From positions 1 through 26,347 of the IMG/VR virus record IMGVR_UViG_3300028388_003515: DNA of 26,347 bases; one strand, written 5' to 3'. This document shows, piece after piece, positions 15,167 through 22,069 of the stretch. Numbering within the stretch: the first letter of the stretch is position 1; every line of letters starts with the position of its first letter. The position numbers and the translations under genes were made by a program. Source of the DNA: a virus. The notes below the pieces were generated by a model. The model did not search any database. It saw only the letters and a program-made list of their open reading frames with translations, and was not told the DNA's origin.

Positions 15167-16042
15167 CGATGCTCTCCTTTTGCTGTTGGATTTGCTGCTG
15201 TCATCGACCATGGCCCGTGCCAGCTCGACTGCGGCATCCAGGTTGCCGATCTCGTCAACGAGGCCGGCCGCCTTGGCCTGGCCGCCGATGAACACCCGGC
15301 CGTCGGCCATGTTCGTCAAAACGGTCTGGTCTTCGGCGTCGCGGTTTCGCCCGACGACACCGACAAACAGGCTGTAGAGGTAATCCAGCTCCTGCTGGAA
15401 CACCTCTCTGGCCTCCTGTGACAGTGGCTCTGCGTCGTTGCCGATCGCCTTGTAGCGTCCGGCGGACAGATACGTGGTTTTAAGTCCGATCTTCTTGTCG
15501 AACTCGCTCCAATCCAGGTGCACCATGAGCACACCGATGGAGCCGACATCGGCGGTGTTTTCGGCCATGACCACGTCGGCTGCCGAGCCGAGCCAGTAGC
15601 CGGCGCTGGCCATCATTCCCGAGGCCACCGCCACGATGGGCTTGGTGCCCCTGGCATTGAAGATTTCCTCGCCGGCGGCCTCCACCCCGGACACGACACC
15701 GCCCGGGGTGTCCATGTCCAGAACCACGGCCTCCACGGAGGGGTCTGCCATGGCCTGGCGAAAAGAGGTGCGAATCCCCTCGTAGGTGGGCAGGCCGAGA
15801 AACCAGGTCAAAAAATTTTCCCGCTTGAAAAGCGCGCCGTGGATCGGCAGCACCGCCACGCTGCCGCTAATATCGTAGCCGGCATCGCGGCTTTCTGCTT
15901 TGCCGGCGTTGTACCGGATTCGGGCTGACAGGATGTCCTTTTCGGTTGCGCCCTCCAGCTCGCGAACCTTCCGGGCCAGTGTCTCGAAATGTGCGGGCAC
16001 GATCGCCCACGACGCGCCTTTGGAAAAACTGCTAAGATCCAT
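14675..16042 (-). CDS. S49-family prohead protease with scaffold C-terminus (lambda gpC type)
   Basis: The 455-residue protein starts at ATG 16042, overlapping the portal stop, behind GAGGGAGAAGAAG; the longer upstream frame overlaps the portal gene. Residues about 60-270 are an SppA/ClpP-fold S49 peptidase: VLDMDTPGGVVSGVEAAGEE, GMMASAGYWLGSAAD with the likely nucleophile Ser146, and AGRYKAIGN with the likely general base Lys198. These positions match the Ser/Lys dyad of SppA-type enzymes. The C-terminal about 160 residues (from MDTKDITTVEQL) are helical and scaffold-like. In lambda-like phages this protease is packed in the prohead, cleaves scaffold and portal, and then leaves. All key residues appear present. 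Confidence 0.9.
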   Translation of the reverse strand: MDLSSFSKGASWAIVPAHFETLARKVRELEGATEKDILSARIRYNAGKAESRDAGYDISGSVAVLPIHGALFKRENFLTWFLGLPTYEGIRTSFRQAMADPSVEAVVLDMDTPGGVVSGVEAAGEEIFNARGTKPIVAVASGMMASAGYWLGSAADVVMAENTADVGSIGVLMVHLDWSEFDKKIGLKTTYLSAGRYKAIGNDAEPLSQEAREVFQQELDYLYSLFVGVVGRNRDAEDQTVLTNMADGRVFIGGQAKAAGLVDEIGNLDAAVELARAMVDDSSKSNSKRRASMDTKDITTVEQLKTELPELCDQIFKDGGASIDAEAIRAEAANSTTHQVLDLAVGFFGEKLGEKFATLVETGVTRDQLAAIQGTLPAGNDTNAAMAGMLSALQNTGAPDPGTGDGGTGQSADFMSLVNDYRRQNKCSYAKAMSAVRKSNPESHQAYLRQVNQSA

Positions 16043-17504
16043 CTTCTTCTCCCTCGGTTTCTCCCGCCTCGTCTTCGCTGCCGGTTTCCGGCTTGGTGAC
16101 CGTTTCGTCCACGGACGGGTCAAGGCCGCGGGCGTCCATCTCCTCGTTTTCCTCCTCCAACTGGTCAAACACCCGGTAGATGTCCCGCTGCCGCTCAAGG
16201 GCGTGCTCGGTGCGGCTCTTGAGTTTGTTCTTGATCTGGAGAAGATCGCCCTGGGTCTCTTTGACCGGTTCGATCTGTCCTTTCGGCGGCCCGATCCAGT
16301 CCGCGGCGGTCAGCTCCTCCATGTTCTCGTAGAAAATCTCTGCCGGCACCGCATCGATGTCGCCGCGCAGCCAGCCCTCCTCGCAGAGCATGGTGTAGGG
16401 CGGTTGGCACAGCATCCACCCGAGCCAGCTTCTGTAGGTGGAAAAGATCCGCCAGGCTTCGAGCATGGCCGAGCGGTAGCTGGCGTAGTTCATCCCCTTG
16501 AACTGGCGAAACAGCACCGGGTGCGGCACGCCAAACCCGTTGCTGATGGCCGTCTCGATACGGGTGACAAACGGGTCGAAAGTAGTGCCGGGCCGGTCGG
16601 CCTTGATCGGGTGGGGCTTTTCGCCGGGCCGGTTGCCGTACATGATGCGGCCCGGGACAAGCTCCTCGTAGCGCTGATCGTAAGCGCTGCCGTCCGACTT
16701 GTAGGCGGGCTCTCGGATGGTGGCCATGCGGTTGGCATATCCCCATGGGTTGCCGCCCTCGCCCACCTCGATAAACAGCGCAAAGGCCGCGGTCACGATG
16801 TTGGAAACCAGCTCTGCGTCGAGAAAGTCCGACAGATCGCGGAAGAACTTCATGGCGGGGGTGAACCACGGGTAGCCGCGCACCTGCTCGGCGTCTTCTG
16901 AAAAAAAGCCGTGCAGCACGTTGACCCGGTGGCCGGCGCGAAGAGGAACACGAACAAAATCCTTGCTGTGGTTCGAATAGGTCTTTGCGCCCGCCTTTTT
17001 GATCCAGTAGGCGACGGGCTCGCCGTCTTTGCCGATCTGCACGCCGTCTCTGATGCGCTCGTCTCTTGAAAGGTCTGTCGGGGTGGCCAGGCGCTGGGGG
17101 TTGACCGGCTTTAAGGCCAGAGAATAGGGGCGGCCCGGGTCGTCTAACATGCGCACCAAAAAAAGATACTCCCCGTATTGCACCAGGTTGCGCATGGCCA
17201 GCCACTGGAGCTGAAAAAAAGTCATGCGCCGGCCGGCGTCGGCGTGTCGCACCCATTTACGAAATACGCGGTATTGCTGGCGCTGAAGCAGGCGGAACTG
17301 GTCGCGCGTCAAACCGATCAACTTGTAGTCGAAGTTTAGAAACGGAATTAGGCCGGCGCCGACCACGGTGGCCCCGAAGGTGGTGACGATGCCGGCGGCC
17401 TGGGGATCTGAGCCGACCAGGTCGCAGGCGCGGGCAACGATCTCCGAGCGCTGGATGGCCTCCTGGGCGTCGGTCATCAGCCGCTGCGGAATCCACTTTT
17501 TCAT
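16032..17504 (-). CDS. Portal protein (lambda gpB family), intact part
   Basis: From ATG 17504 the frame gives 490 residues: MKKWIPQRLMTDAQEAIQRS, then IVARACDLVGSDPQAAGIVT (the 'R-x-x-D-L-V-x-x-x-P' segment of lambda portals), YLFLVRMLDDPGRPYSLALK, GFFSEDAEQVRGYPWFTPAM, and GMNYASYRSAMLEAWRIF. These are classic lambda-family portal features. Portals form the dodecameric DNA channel at one capsid vertex. The ATG at 17504 has no SD, and family resemblance clearly continues upstream in frame (AYGYQRTAAKRKGS), so the true start is probably ATG 17675. That start is separated from this part by an in-frame TGA. The C-terminus is Glu/Asp-rich and overlaps the protease start. Confidence 0.9.
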   Translation of the reverse strand: MKKWIPQRLMTDAQEAIQRSEIVARACDLVGSDPQAAGIVTTFGATVVGAGLIPFLNFDYKLIGLTRDQFRLLQRQQYRVFRKWVRHADAGRRMTFFQLQWLAMRNLVQYGEYLFLVRMLDDPGRPYSLALKPVNPQRLATPTDLSRDERIRDGVQIGKDGEPVAYWIKKAGAKTYSNHSKDFVRVPLRAGHRVNVLHGFFSEDAEQVRGYPWFTPAMKFFRDLSDFLDAELVSNIVTAAFALFIEVGEGGNPWGYANRMATIREPAYKSDGSAYDQRYEELVPGRIMYGNRPGEKPHPIKADRPGTTFDPFVTRIETAISNGFGVPHPVLFRQFKGMNYASYRSAMLEAWRIFSTYRSWLGWMLCQPPYTMLCEEGWLRGDIDAVPAEIFYENMEELTAADWIGPPKGQIEPVKETQGDLLQIKNKLKSRTEHALERQRDIYRVFDQLEEENEEMDARGLDPSVDETVTKPETGSEDEAGETEGEEDGS

Positions 17505-17675
17505 GGAGCCCTTGCGCTTGGCGGCCGTGCGCTGATAGCCGTATGCGGCTTGTTTCGACGGGGCAAGGGGGGAGCCGTCCGGTCATCCTGGGGCCGGACG
17601 GCTTGCGGGGGAAGGATAGGAAGCGGCCAGATGATCCAGCACGGACGCAAAAAACGTGTCTTTGGCTGTGTGCAT
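17505..17675 (-). pseudogene. Portal 5' end interrupted by in-frame TGA
   Basis: ATG 17675 follows the previous gene's stop by 3 bases, has an AAGG SD 6 bases away, and is in frame with the portal. It reads MHTAKDTFFASVLDHLAASY, PSPASRPAPG, then TGA at 17585-17583, then PDGSPLAPSKQAAYGYQRTA and AKRKGS into the intact portal. The stop lies in the loop of a 10-base inverted repeat; with the loop flipped the reading becomes SRPVILGPDGSPLAP. The portal may thus be disabled, made from a poor internal start, or intact in other members of the population. Confidence 0.75.
17573..17603. repeat. 10-base inverted repeat around an 11-base loop in the portal gene
   Basis: AGCCGTCCGG (17573-17582) and CCGGACGGCT (17594-17603) are perfect inverted repeats around the loop TCATCCTGGGG (plus strand). 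As written, the loop puts TGA in the portal frame. In the reverse orientation it encodes V-I-L-G without a stop and keeps the frame. Confidence 0.95.
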
Positions 17676-17678
17676 TGC

Positions 17679-17888
17679 CTACCTTGCGATGATACCGGTG
17701 CTCACCGACGGCCCGGAATTGCTGTCGGCTCGATATTGGGCAAGCCAGAACTGCAGCCCGCGCTCCAGCTTGCCCAGGTCGGCGTAGACGACGCGCTTGC
17801 CGTCAAGCGCAGCCTCCTGGCCGAGCAGGACCTTGGAAATCGCGGTCTGATATTCCTCTACCCACTCTGCGGCGGTTTTGATGGCCAT
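17679..17888 (-). CDS. Small head-tail joining protein (DUF6148-like, gpW position)
   Basis: The 69-residue protein MAIKTAAEWVEEYQTAISKV continues with LLGQEAALDGKRVVYADLGK and LERGLQFWLAQY. The pattern 'W-x-x-x-Y-x-x-A-I-x-x-V-L-x-G-Q' followed by 'R-x-x-x-x-A-D-L-x-x-L-x-x-G-x-x-x-W' is what I recall of DUF6148/gpW-like proteins found between terminase and portal genes. Lambda gpW stabilises filled heads and prepares them for tails. The start overlaps a four-codon leader frame (ATG AAA AAG ATC TGA) as TGATG; the leader has the better SD (AGGAGACGGAG region), so the gene may be translated by coupling. Confidence 0.75.
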   Translation of the reverse strand: MAIKTAAEWVEEYQTAISKVLLGQEAALDGKRVVYADLGKLERGLQFWLAQYRADSNSGPSVSTGIIAR

Positions 17889-17921
17889 CAGATCTTTTTC
17901 ATCTCCGTCTCCTGAAAAAGA

Positions 17922-17979
17922 AAAAACCCCATGATGTTGTGCCGATTACAATGTGACGGCACCGTATCATGGGGTTTTT
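17922..17979. terminator. Strong, possibly bidirectional terminator before the head genes
   Basis: Perfect 14-base arms AAAAACCCCATGAT (17922-17935) and ATCATGGGGTTTTT (17966-17979) flank an inner 6-base stem (GTGCCG with CGGCAC) and a 12-base loop. On the minus strand the hairpin is followed by TTTTTTCTTTTT, a good Rho-independent terminator. On the plus strand it ends GGGGTTTTTGGGGTTTTT. It lies between the helix-turn-helix gene and the head genes, so it could end the packaging transcript or act as an attenuator for the head operon. Confidence 0.82.
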
Positions 17980-17999
17980 GGGGTTTTTCCGGTTTCCCT

Positions 18000-18039
18000 A
18001 CGATTTCTTGGAAAACGGATACGATTTCATAACGATTTC
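18000..18039. repeat. Three ACGATTTC direct repeats in an intergenic gap
   Basis: ACGATTTC occurs at 18000-18007, 18021-18028 and 18032-18039, just after the stop of the small helix-turn-helix gene and upstream of the terminator. The spacing (21 then 11 bases, about two turns and one turn of helix) fits a protein binding site on one DNA face. No clear -35/-10 pair is visible on the minus strand. A plus-strand TTGACA at 18044-18049 has no matching -10. Confidence 0.6.
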
Positions 18040-18056
18040 GTAGTTGACAGGGTTTT

Positions 18057-18338
18057 TCACTCTCCTTCGTCTGGCGGGTCCGGCATCGGCTGACTGGTGC
18101 CGGCTTCAAAGAAACGATCGATATTGCTGGTGTAGGCAAGCCAGGTGCCCCGCACCAGCACCGCAGGCATGCCGTCGCGGATCATGCCGACCACAAACTC
18201 CCGCGAAACCGGCGCACCGTCGGCCCGGCTCAGGTAATGGCGGATGGCGTCCATGCCGATCAGCACCCGCGGATTTTTCAGGTCACGGATGGCGCAGGTG
18301 ATGGTGTTCATCGCTTTTTTGAGCTGGTCGTCGGTCAT
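18057..18338 (-). CDS. Small helix-turn-helix-like protein after the terminase gene
   Basis: The 93-residue protein starts at ATG 18338 behind GGAG (5 bases). Its middle, IGMDAIRHYLSRADGAPVSR followed by FVVGMIRDGMPAVLVRGTWL, resembles the winged helix-turn-helix of excisionase/MerR-like small phage proteins: a scaffold helix, a recognition helix with 'M-I-x-x-G-M-P', and a 'G-x-W-x-A' wing. The C-terminus is acidic and proline-rich. It is the last gene before the non-coding gap with three repeats and a terminator, so it might regulate there or assist packaging. Both ideas are inference. Confidence 0.65.
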   Translation of the reverse strand: MTDDQLKKAMNTITCAIRDLKNPRVLIGMDAIRHYLSRADGAPVSREFVVGMIRDGMPAVLVRGTWLAYTSNIDRFFEAGTSQPMPDPPDEGE

Positions 18339-18365
18339 CCCCTCTCCGCAAGGCCTGGTCGTTTT

Positions 18366-20441
18366 CTATCGGTCCAGCCAGCTCGGCCGGTCGTATTCCA
18401 CCCGCTCCGGCGGTCGGTTTTGAACGGGCATGGCGGCCGCCGGCGGCCGGCGAATCTCCGGGGCAGAGTCGGCCGCCGCGCGAACCTCGTCCGGATCCCA
18501 GTACCGGATGCCCAAGACCTCCGCTGCGGCCAGGTTGCCGGCGGAACAATCCCATGCGTGGTTGGCACGGTTTCCGATCTGCTCCCAAAACCCTTTCGGG
18601 CCGACGTATTCGGCCGTCATCTGCCGCGCCCATTCCTCTGTGGTCTCCGCGTTCATGTGCCAGGCGCCGGGGTCGGAAGCGTTCACCTCAAGTTTTGCGG
18701 CCAGCTTGTTTTTGAAATAGGTCACGTCCACCTGGCACAGCTTCAGGCCGCCGAGGATCTTCTTGCCGGTGCCCGGATATTGGTCTATGGTCGCCCAGGA
18801 AATCGGTTGTGTCTTTTTCCGGTGGCCCTGTGTCGGAAACACCATGCCGCGGTGCAAACGGCACCATTCGTAGACCTCGGAAGTGCGGGTGCCGATACCG
18901 GGCGTCTGCCGGCCCATTCCGCCCATGGCGTCGATCAGCACCAGGTGCAGCGGATAGGAGGTGCCGCTCGCGTCTTTGTAGCCGTGGCGCCAGAAAATGT
19001 CTTCCAGCTCGGCAAGCGACGTGGCAAACCCGGCCCGAACCTGCCAGCTTTCCTCCTCGATGCCCCAACCCCACGCCCGGATCTCGTACCAGAAACCGTC
19101 TTTCTGGGTGTCGGCAAACGCCGTGAGCCCGGCCACGCCCCGGATCGCGCTTGCGCCGGCGTGCCGGCCCGGCACCAGGCCCCGCGGCCGATCGTCTGCC
19201 AGCGCCAAAATCTTGTCTTCGGTGCGCTCGGCCGTGTAATCCAGCCACGGCTCGGCCTTGTGGCCGTTCATGAAATCCTTGGCCTTGTTGGGGTCGCCCA
19301 GGATGAAACCGGAAATGTAACAGGCCGCCGGCTCGCTCATCGACACGAAATAAGACAGCCAGCTGGGGATCTGAAAGCCGATCGACACCGGCCTGTGCTG
19401 CGCCAGGTGCACAAACAGCTCCAGGCCGGACACCCGCTCGCGCCACTCGCCGCGGCGCACGGCACGGTCGCGCTTCTCGTCGTCCCATGCGGCGGCGCAA
19501 TTGGGGCATTCGTACCACGCCAGGCGGCCAGACTCCACGTCCGCCGGGACGGGATGTTTTGCCCGGCCGCGAGCGGCCTGGTTTTTTGGCCACTTGATAT
19601 TGTCAAACACCATTACGTGGGGATGGTCGCACTCCGGGCAGCGCACGTAGTAGTCGAACCGGGCCTGGCATGCGCTGATCGCCGCCCAGATCTGGCCCGT
19701 TTCCACAGTCGGCGATGAAATCTTCCAGGCGATCTTGTTGAACCGATACCAGCGCTGGCGCTTTTCTCCCAGCGAAATCGGGTCCGCCTCGCGCTTGCCC
19801 GACGTCTCTGGGTACTTGTCGGTCTCGTCGAAAATGACGTAGCGGATCGGCTTGTTGGCCAGCCGGGCGGGAGATCGTGCCCAGGAAATGTAGATGGGCA
19901 TGTGTTGTAAATTGATCCGGTACTGTGCCATGTCGTCTGCCGCGGCAGTCTTGTAGGAGCGCAGCCGTGGCGAACTTTCGATCATGGCCTGGATCCGATC
20001 ACGGCTGTTTTCCTTTCCGGTGTTCTCGTCGGGGTAAACGTACATGGCCGGGCCGGGGTCCCGGTCTATGGCGTAGCAGATGCAGTTGTGTACGGCCTCG
20101 GACTTGCCCGTCTGGGGGGCGGCACAGACGACCACCTCACGGATCGAAGAAAAAAACGAGGCGTCCATGATACCGACCAAATAAGGCGTGGTGCGGTTTT
20201 TCCACGGCCCGGGCACCGAGCTCATGGTGACGATCCGGTGTTTTTCGGCATGTTGCGACACCGGGATTTTCTTGCGCCGCCGCAAAATCTTTTTTTCCGC
20301 GCGTGAAAACTTGCCCCTCCTGACGATCGCAACGCCGCCTGTGCGTATTTTTTCGGCAACAATCGGCGGCAGCCAGCCGGTGGTAATTGGCACCCGGAGG
20401 TCGGCAAAGTCATGCGGTGGGTGTTGGGTTGAAGGTGGCAT
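18366..20441 (-). CDS. terL: Terminase large subunit (lambda GpA family)
   Basis: The 691-residue protein is near the length of lambda gpA (641). The ATPase has Walker A CAAPQTGKSEA (about 106-116) and Walker B VIFDETD (202-208). An inserted zinc ribbon has CPEC and CPNC pairs (VRCPECDHPHV and YECPNCAAAW), common in GpA proteins. The C-terminal half holds the nuclease fold, with VLIDAMGGMG as a likely metal-binding strand and WEQIGNRANHAWDCSAGNLA near the end. The enzyme cuts concatemers and drives DNA into the prohead through the portal. It starts one base after the upstream stop; the SD is weak, suggesting coupled translation. GpA-type terminases often make cohesive ends; no cos site was identified here. 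Confidence 0.93.
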   Translation of the reverse strand: MPPSTQHPPHDFADLRVPITTGWLPPIVAEKIRTGGVAIVRRGKFSRAEKKILRRRKKIPVSQHAEKHRIVTMSSVPGPWKNRTTPYLVGIMDASFFSSIREVVVCAAPQTGKSEAVHNCICYAIDRDPGPAMYVYPDENTGKENSRDRIQAMIESSPRLRSYKTAAADDMAQYRINLQHMPIYISWARSPARLANKPIRYVIFDETDKYPETSGKREADPISLGEKRQRWYRFNKIAWKISSPTVETGQIWAAISACQARFDYYVRCPECDHPHVMVFDNIKWPKNQAARGRAKHPVPADVESGRLAWYECPNCAAAWDDEKRDRAVRRGEWRERVSGLELFVHLAQHRPVSIGFQIPSWLSYFVSMSEPAACYISGFILGDPNKAKDFMNGHKAEPWLDYTAERTEDKILALADDRPRGLVPGRHAGASAIRGVAGLTAFADTQKDGFWYEIRAWGWGIEEESWQVRAGFATSLAELEDIFWRHGYKDASGTSYPLHLVLIDAMGGMGRQTPGIGTRTSEVYEWCRLHRGMVFPTQGHRKKTQPISWATIDQYPGTGKKILGGLKLCQVDVTYFKNKLAAKLEVNASDPGAWHMNAETTEEWARQMTAEYVGPKGFWEQIGNRANHAWDCSAGNLAAAEVLGIRYWDPDEVRAAADSAPEIRRPPAAAMPVQNRPPERVEYDRPSWLDR

Positions 20442-20690
20442 CTATTTTCCGCTGTCCTCATCGAGCTGCTTCATGCCGGGCCGCCTGGGTTCGTAAGGGA
20501 TAAAGCCGCTTCCACCGATCGCGTTGGTGGTTTTCAAAAAATCCACTTCGACCTTTGCCGACTCGATAATGGTCTGCGCCACCTTGCTGACGGTCCTGGC
20601 GCGATCCAGGTCCATCGGATTATCTTCGTCCTGCAACGCTTCGATGGTGGCAAACAAATGGTCTCTCAAATCCTCGATCCTGTTTTTCAT
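20442..20690 (-). CDS. Small conserved phage protein between HNH and terminase genes
   Basis: The 82-residue protein MKNRIEDLRDHLFATIEALQ continues DEDNPMDLDRARTVSKVAQT, then IIESAKVEVDFLKTTNA, and ends with a Pro/Arg/Asp-rich tail. Small helical proteins with this 'R-x-x-L-F-x-x-I/L-E-A-L-x-D' start and 'I-I-x-x-A-K-V-E-V-x-F' segment recur near packaging genes of prophages; function is unknown. It overlaps the HNH stop as ATGA and runs straight into the terminase gene, so it is part of the packaging operon. Confidence 0.75.
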   Translation of the reverse strand: MKNRIEDLRDHLFATIEALQDEDNPMDLDRARTVSKVAQTIIESAKVEVDFLKTTNAIGGSGFIPYEPRRPGMKQLDEDSGK

Positions 20691-21325
20691 CGCCCGCCCC
20701 TTTCGTTTATTTTTCGGTTCAGTACACCGCGGATCCGGATCACGTCGACAAGCTCCCTCGGAAACCGGTGCAGGCTATTTCGCCGCAGATTTTCCTCCCG
20801 GGTGATCAGCTCCAAATTTTCGATCCGGATGTCGTCTTTTAATCCATTTTTGAAAACCACGATGTGCCCGGGCGGTATGGGGCCGTTGTGATCCGTCCAT
20901 AAAATGTGGTGAACAAAAGCCCAGCGCTGTTGTGGGGCGCCATGGTCGCTCACTTTCCGGCGTTTGTAGCCACAGGAATCTATGGTCTCCGATCCTACCG
21001 GCTGCCACGTATGAGGCCGATTGCCTTTTTTAAAGCGTGTCTCTACAGACCTGCCGCCTGCGCCGAACCCCTTTTGCCCTTTGTTGTGTGGACGGTGGCC
21101 AGGCTTAAACTCCGTTTCCGGCGACGGCCTATGCCCCTTTTGGAAAACACCACCCCAATCACTTTTCAAAAAACGCTCGCTTTTGGTCAACCCGAGCTTT
21201 TGTGCAGCACCGTAAACGGATCTTTCCGATCGCCCTAACCGCATGGCAATTGCCCAGGTCACCATGTTGGGATAATGTTTTCGTAAATATTGCTTTTCTT
21301 TTTTGCTCCACGGCCTGCCGCCCAC
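20687..21325 (-). CDS. HNH endonuclease with SANT/Myb-like N-terminus
   Basis: I choose GTG 21325 as start (212 residues): it lies 3 bases past the small terminase stop with GGAGGAG 5 bases upstream. A longer frame to 21394 would overlap that gene. Residues 1-50 (RPWSKKEKQYLRKHYPNM, then AMRLGRSERSVYGAAQKLGL) resemble a SANT/Myb-type DNA-binding domain. A Gly/Lys/His-rich linker repeats the theme 'FKxGxRPHxxG'. The HNH fold follows: FVHHILWTDHNGPIPPGHIV and DDIRIENLELITREENLRRN. HNH nucleases beside terminase genes are known to aid DNA packaging in some phages, and this architecture also occurs in free-standing homing endonucleases; both roles fit. Confidence 0.85.
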   Translation of the reverse strand: MGGRPWSKKEKQYLRKHYPNMVTWAIAMRLGRSERSVYGAAQKLGLTKSERFLKSDWGGVFQKGHRPSPETEFKPGHRPHNKGQKGFGAGGRSVETRFKKGNRPHTWQPVGSETIDSCGYKRRKVSDHGAPQQRWAFVHHILWTDHNGPIPPGHIVVFKNGLKDDIRIENLELITREENLRRNSLHRFPRELVDVIRIRGVLNRKINERGGR

Positions 21326-21327
21326 CG

Positions 21328-22053
21328 CTACTCCTCCTCGAAAACCACCTGAAAGCTGTCCATCGTGGCATACTGGTTTAAGAGCTCGTCCCAATGCGTC
21401 ATCATTTTCTCCAGCAGCAGGTAGGCTTTGTCCGGATCGCCGTCCACGACACGCACGTACTCGGCAAGGCGGGTGTGGATGGCATGTCTCATGCCCGAGT
21501 CGAGCACGGCGGCACGGGCGGCCAGCTCCATGAAAAAATCGTCTTTTGAAAACCAGCCGCCTTCTAAAACCTCGCGCTCGCGCCGGAGCTTGGCCACCTG
21601 CTCGGAAACCTTCTCAAGCTCCTTTTCCTTTGTTTTGAGCGAAATCTCGACGGCACGGCTCTGGGCATTTGTCTCGGTGACCTTTTTTACATTTGCCAGC
21701 CGTATGTAGCGCTTCACGTCGGAATCCAAAACGGATCCGTCGGGCTGCAAGCGAAGAAGGCCGGCCTTTGCATCGTTATAAATCTTGCTCTTGGCCAGCT
21801 TGTAGCCGTGGCCTTTTAGATAGGCCAAAACCGCCAACCGGTTGTCGAAGACCTCCTCTGCCGGCTCTTTTGGCGCCGTACGCTCCTCGATCATTCTGCA
21901 GGCCTTCTCCCAGGCCTCTAGGTTTGCCCGGGAAGGGTCCTCCTCCACCTTCTTACGAGCCATTTCCCGCGCCTGCTTAAGCAAAACAATCTCGGGGGTC
22001 GAATCGGCGTTGCCGCCGTATTGCGCCTGAGACTCGCTCATCTTTTGCCGCAC
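21328..22053 (-). CDS. Putative terminase small subunit / Nu1-like DNA-packaging protein
   Basis: The 241-residue protein starts at GTG 22053 (AAAGGAGG just upstream; ATG 22041 is an alternative). Residues about 70-115 look like a helix-turn-helix: RLAVLAYLKGHGYKLAKSKI, YNDAKAGLL and DSDVKRYIRLA, similar in layout to the Nu1-type winged helix that recognises packaging sites. A long coiled coil follows (ISLKTKEKELEKVSEQVAKL), then FFMELAARAAVLDSGMRHAI and an acidic end. Small terminases have an N-terminal DNA-binding domain and an oligomerising helical part. Position upstream of the large terminase agrees. No decisive motif proves the call. Confidence 0.7.
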   Translation of the reverse strand: MRQKMSESQAQYGGNADSTPEIVLLKQAREMARKKVEEDPSRANLEAWEKACRMIEERTAPKEPAEEVFDNRLAVLAYLKGHGYKLAKSKIYNDAKAGLLRLQPDGSVLDSDVKRYIRLANVKKVTETNAQSRAVEISLKTKEKELEKVSEQVAKLRREREVLEGGWFSKDDFFMELAARAAVLDSGMRHAIHTRLAEYVRVVDGDPDKAYLLLEKMMTHWDELLNQYATMDSFQVVFEEE

Positions 22054-22069
22054 GTTCCTCCTTTTTTAA

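Noticed and set aside
14192-15421. Long plus-strand open frame of 409 codons
   Set aside because: It is antisense to the protease and cement genes, all of which have family motifs and SD sites; the plus frame has neither.
17583-17585. TGA in the portal frame as a selenocysteine or recoded codon
   Set aside because: TGA is used as an ordinary stop in several other genes here, such as those ending at 18057 and 22953. The inverted repeat gives a simpler cause, and I found no selenocysteine-type hairpin directly after the codon.
17257-17586. 109-codon minus frame starting at the ATG overlapping the portal TGA
   Set aside because: It is a shadow of the portal N-terminus in another frame, with no SD and no family resemblance.
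17922-17979. Integron attC site or small transposable element
   Set aside because: The arms lack the RYYYAAC/GTTRRRY core sites and no target-site duplication is visible. The T-run fits a terminator better.
18044-18067. Plus-strand promoter with TTGACA
   Set aside because: No -10 box occurs at 16-18 bases, and no plus-strand gene follows.
17888-18139. 83-codon minus-strand frame bridging the intergenic gap
   Set aside because: It overlaps the helix-turn-helix gene end, the direct repeats and the terminator hairpin, and has no SD or family resemblance. Only its last four codons (MKKI) look relevant, as a leader.
18237-19718. Long plus-strand open frame of 493 codons
   Set aside because: It lies antisense to the large terminase, has low-complexity Arg/Pro/Gly/His composition typical of GC-rich shadow frames, and no recognisable domain.
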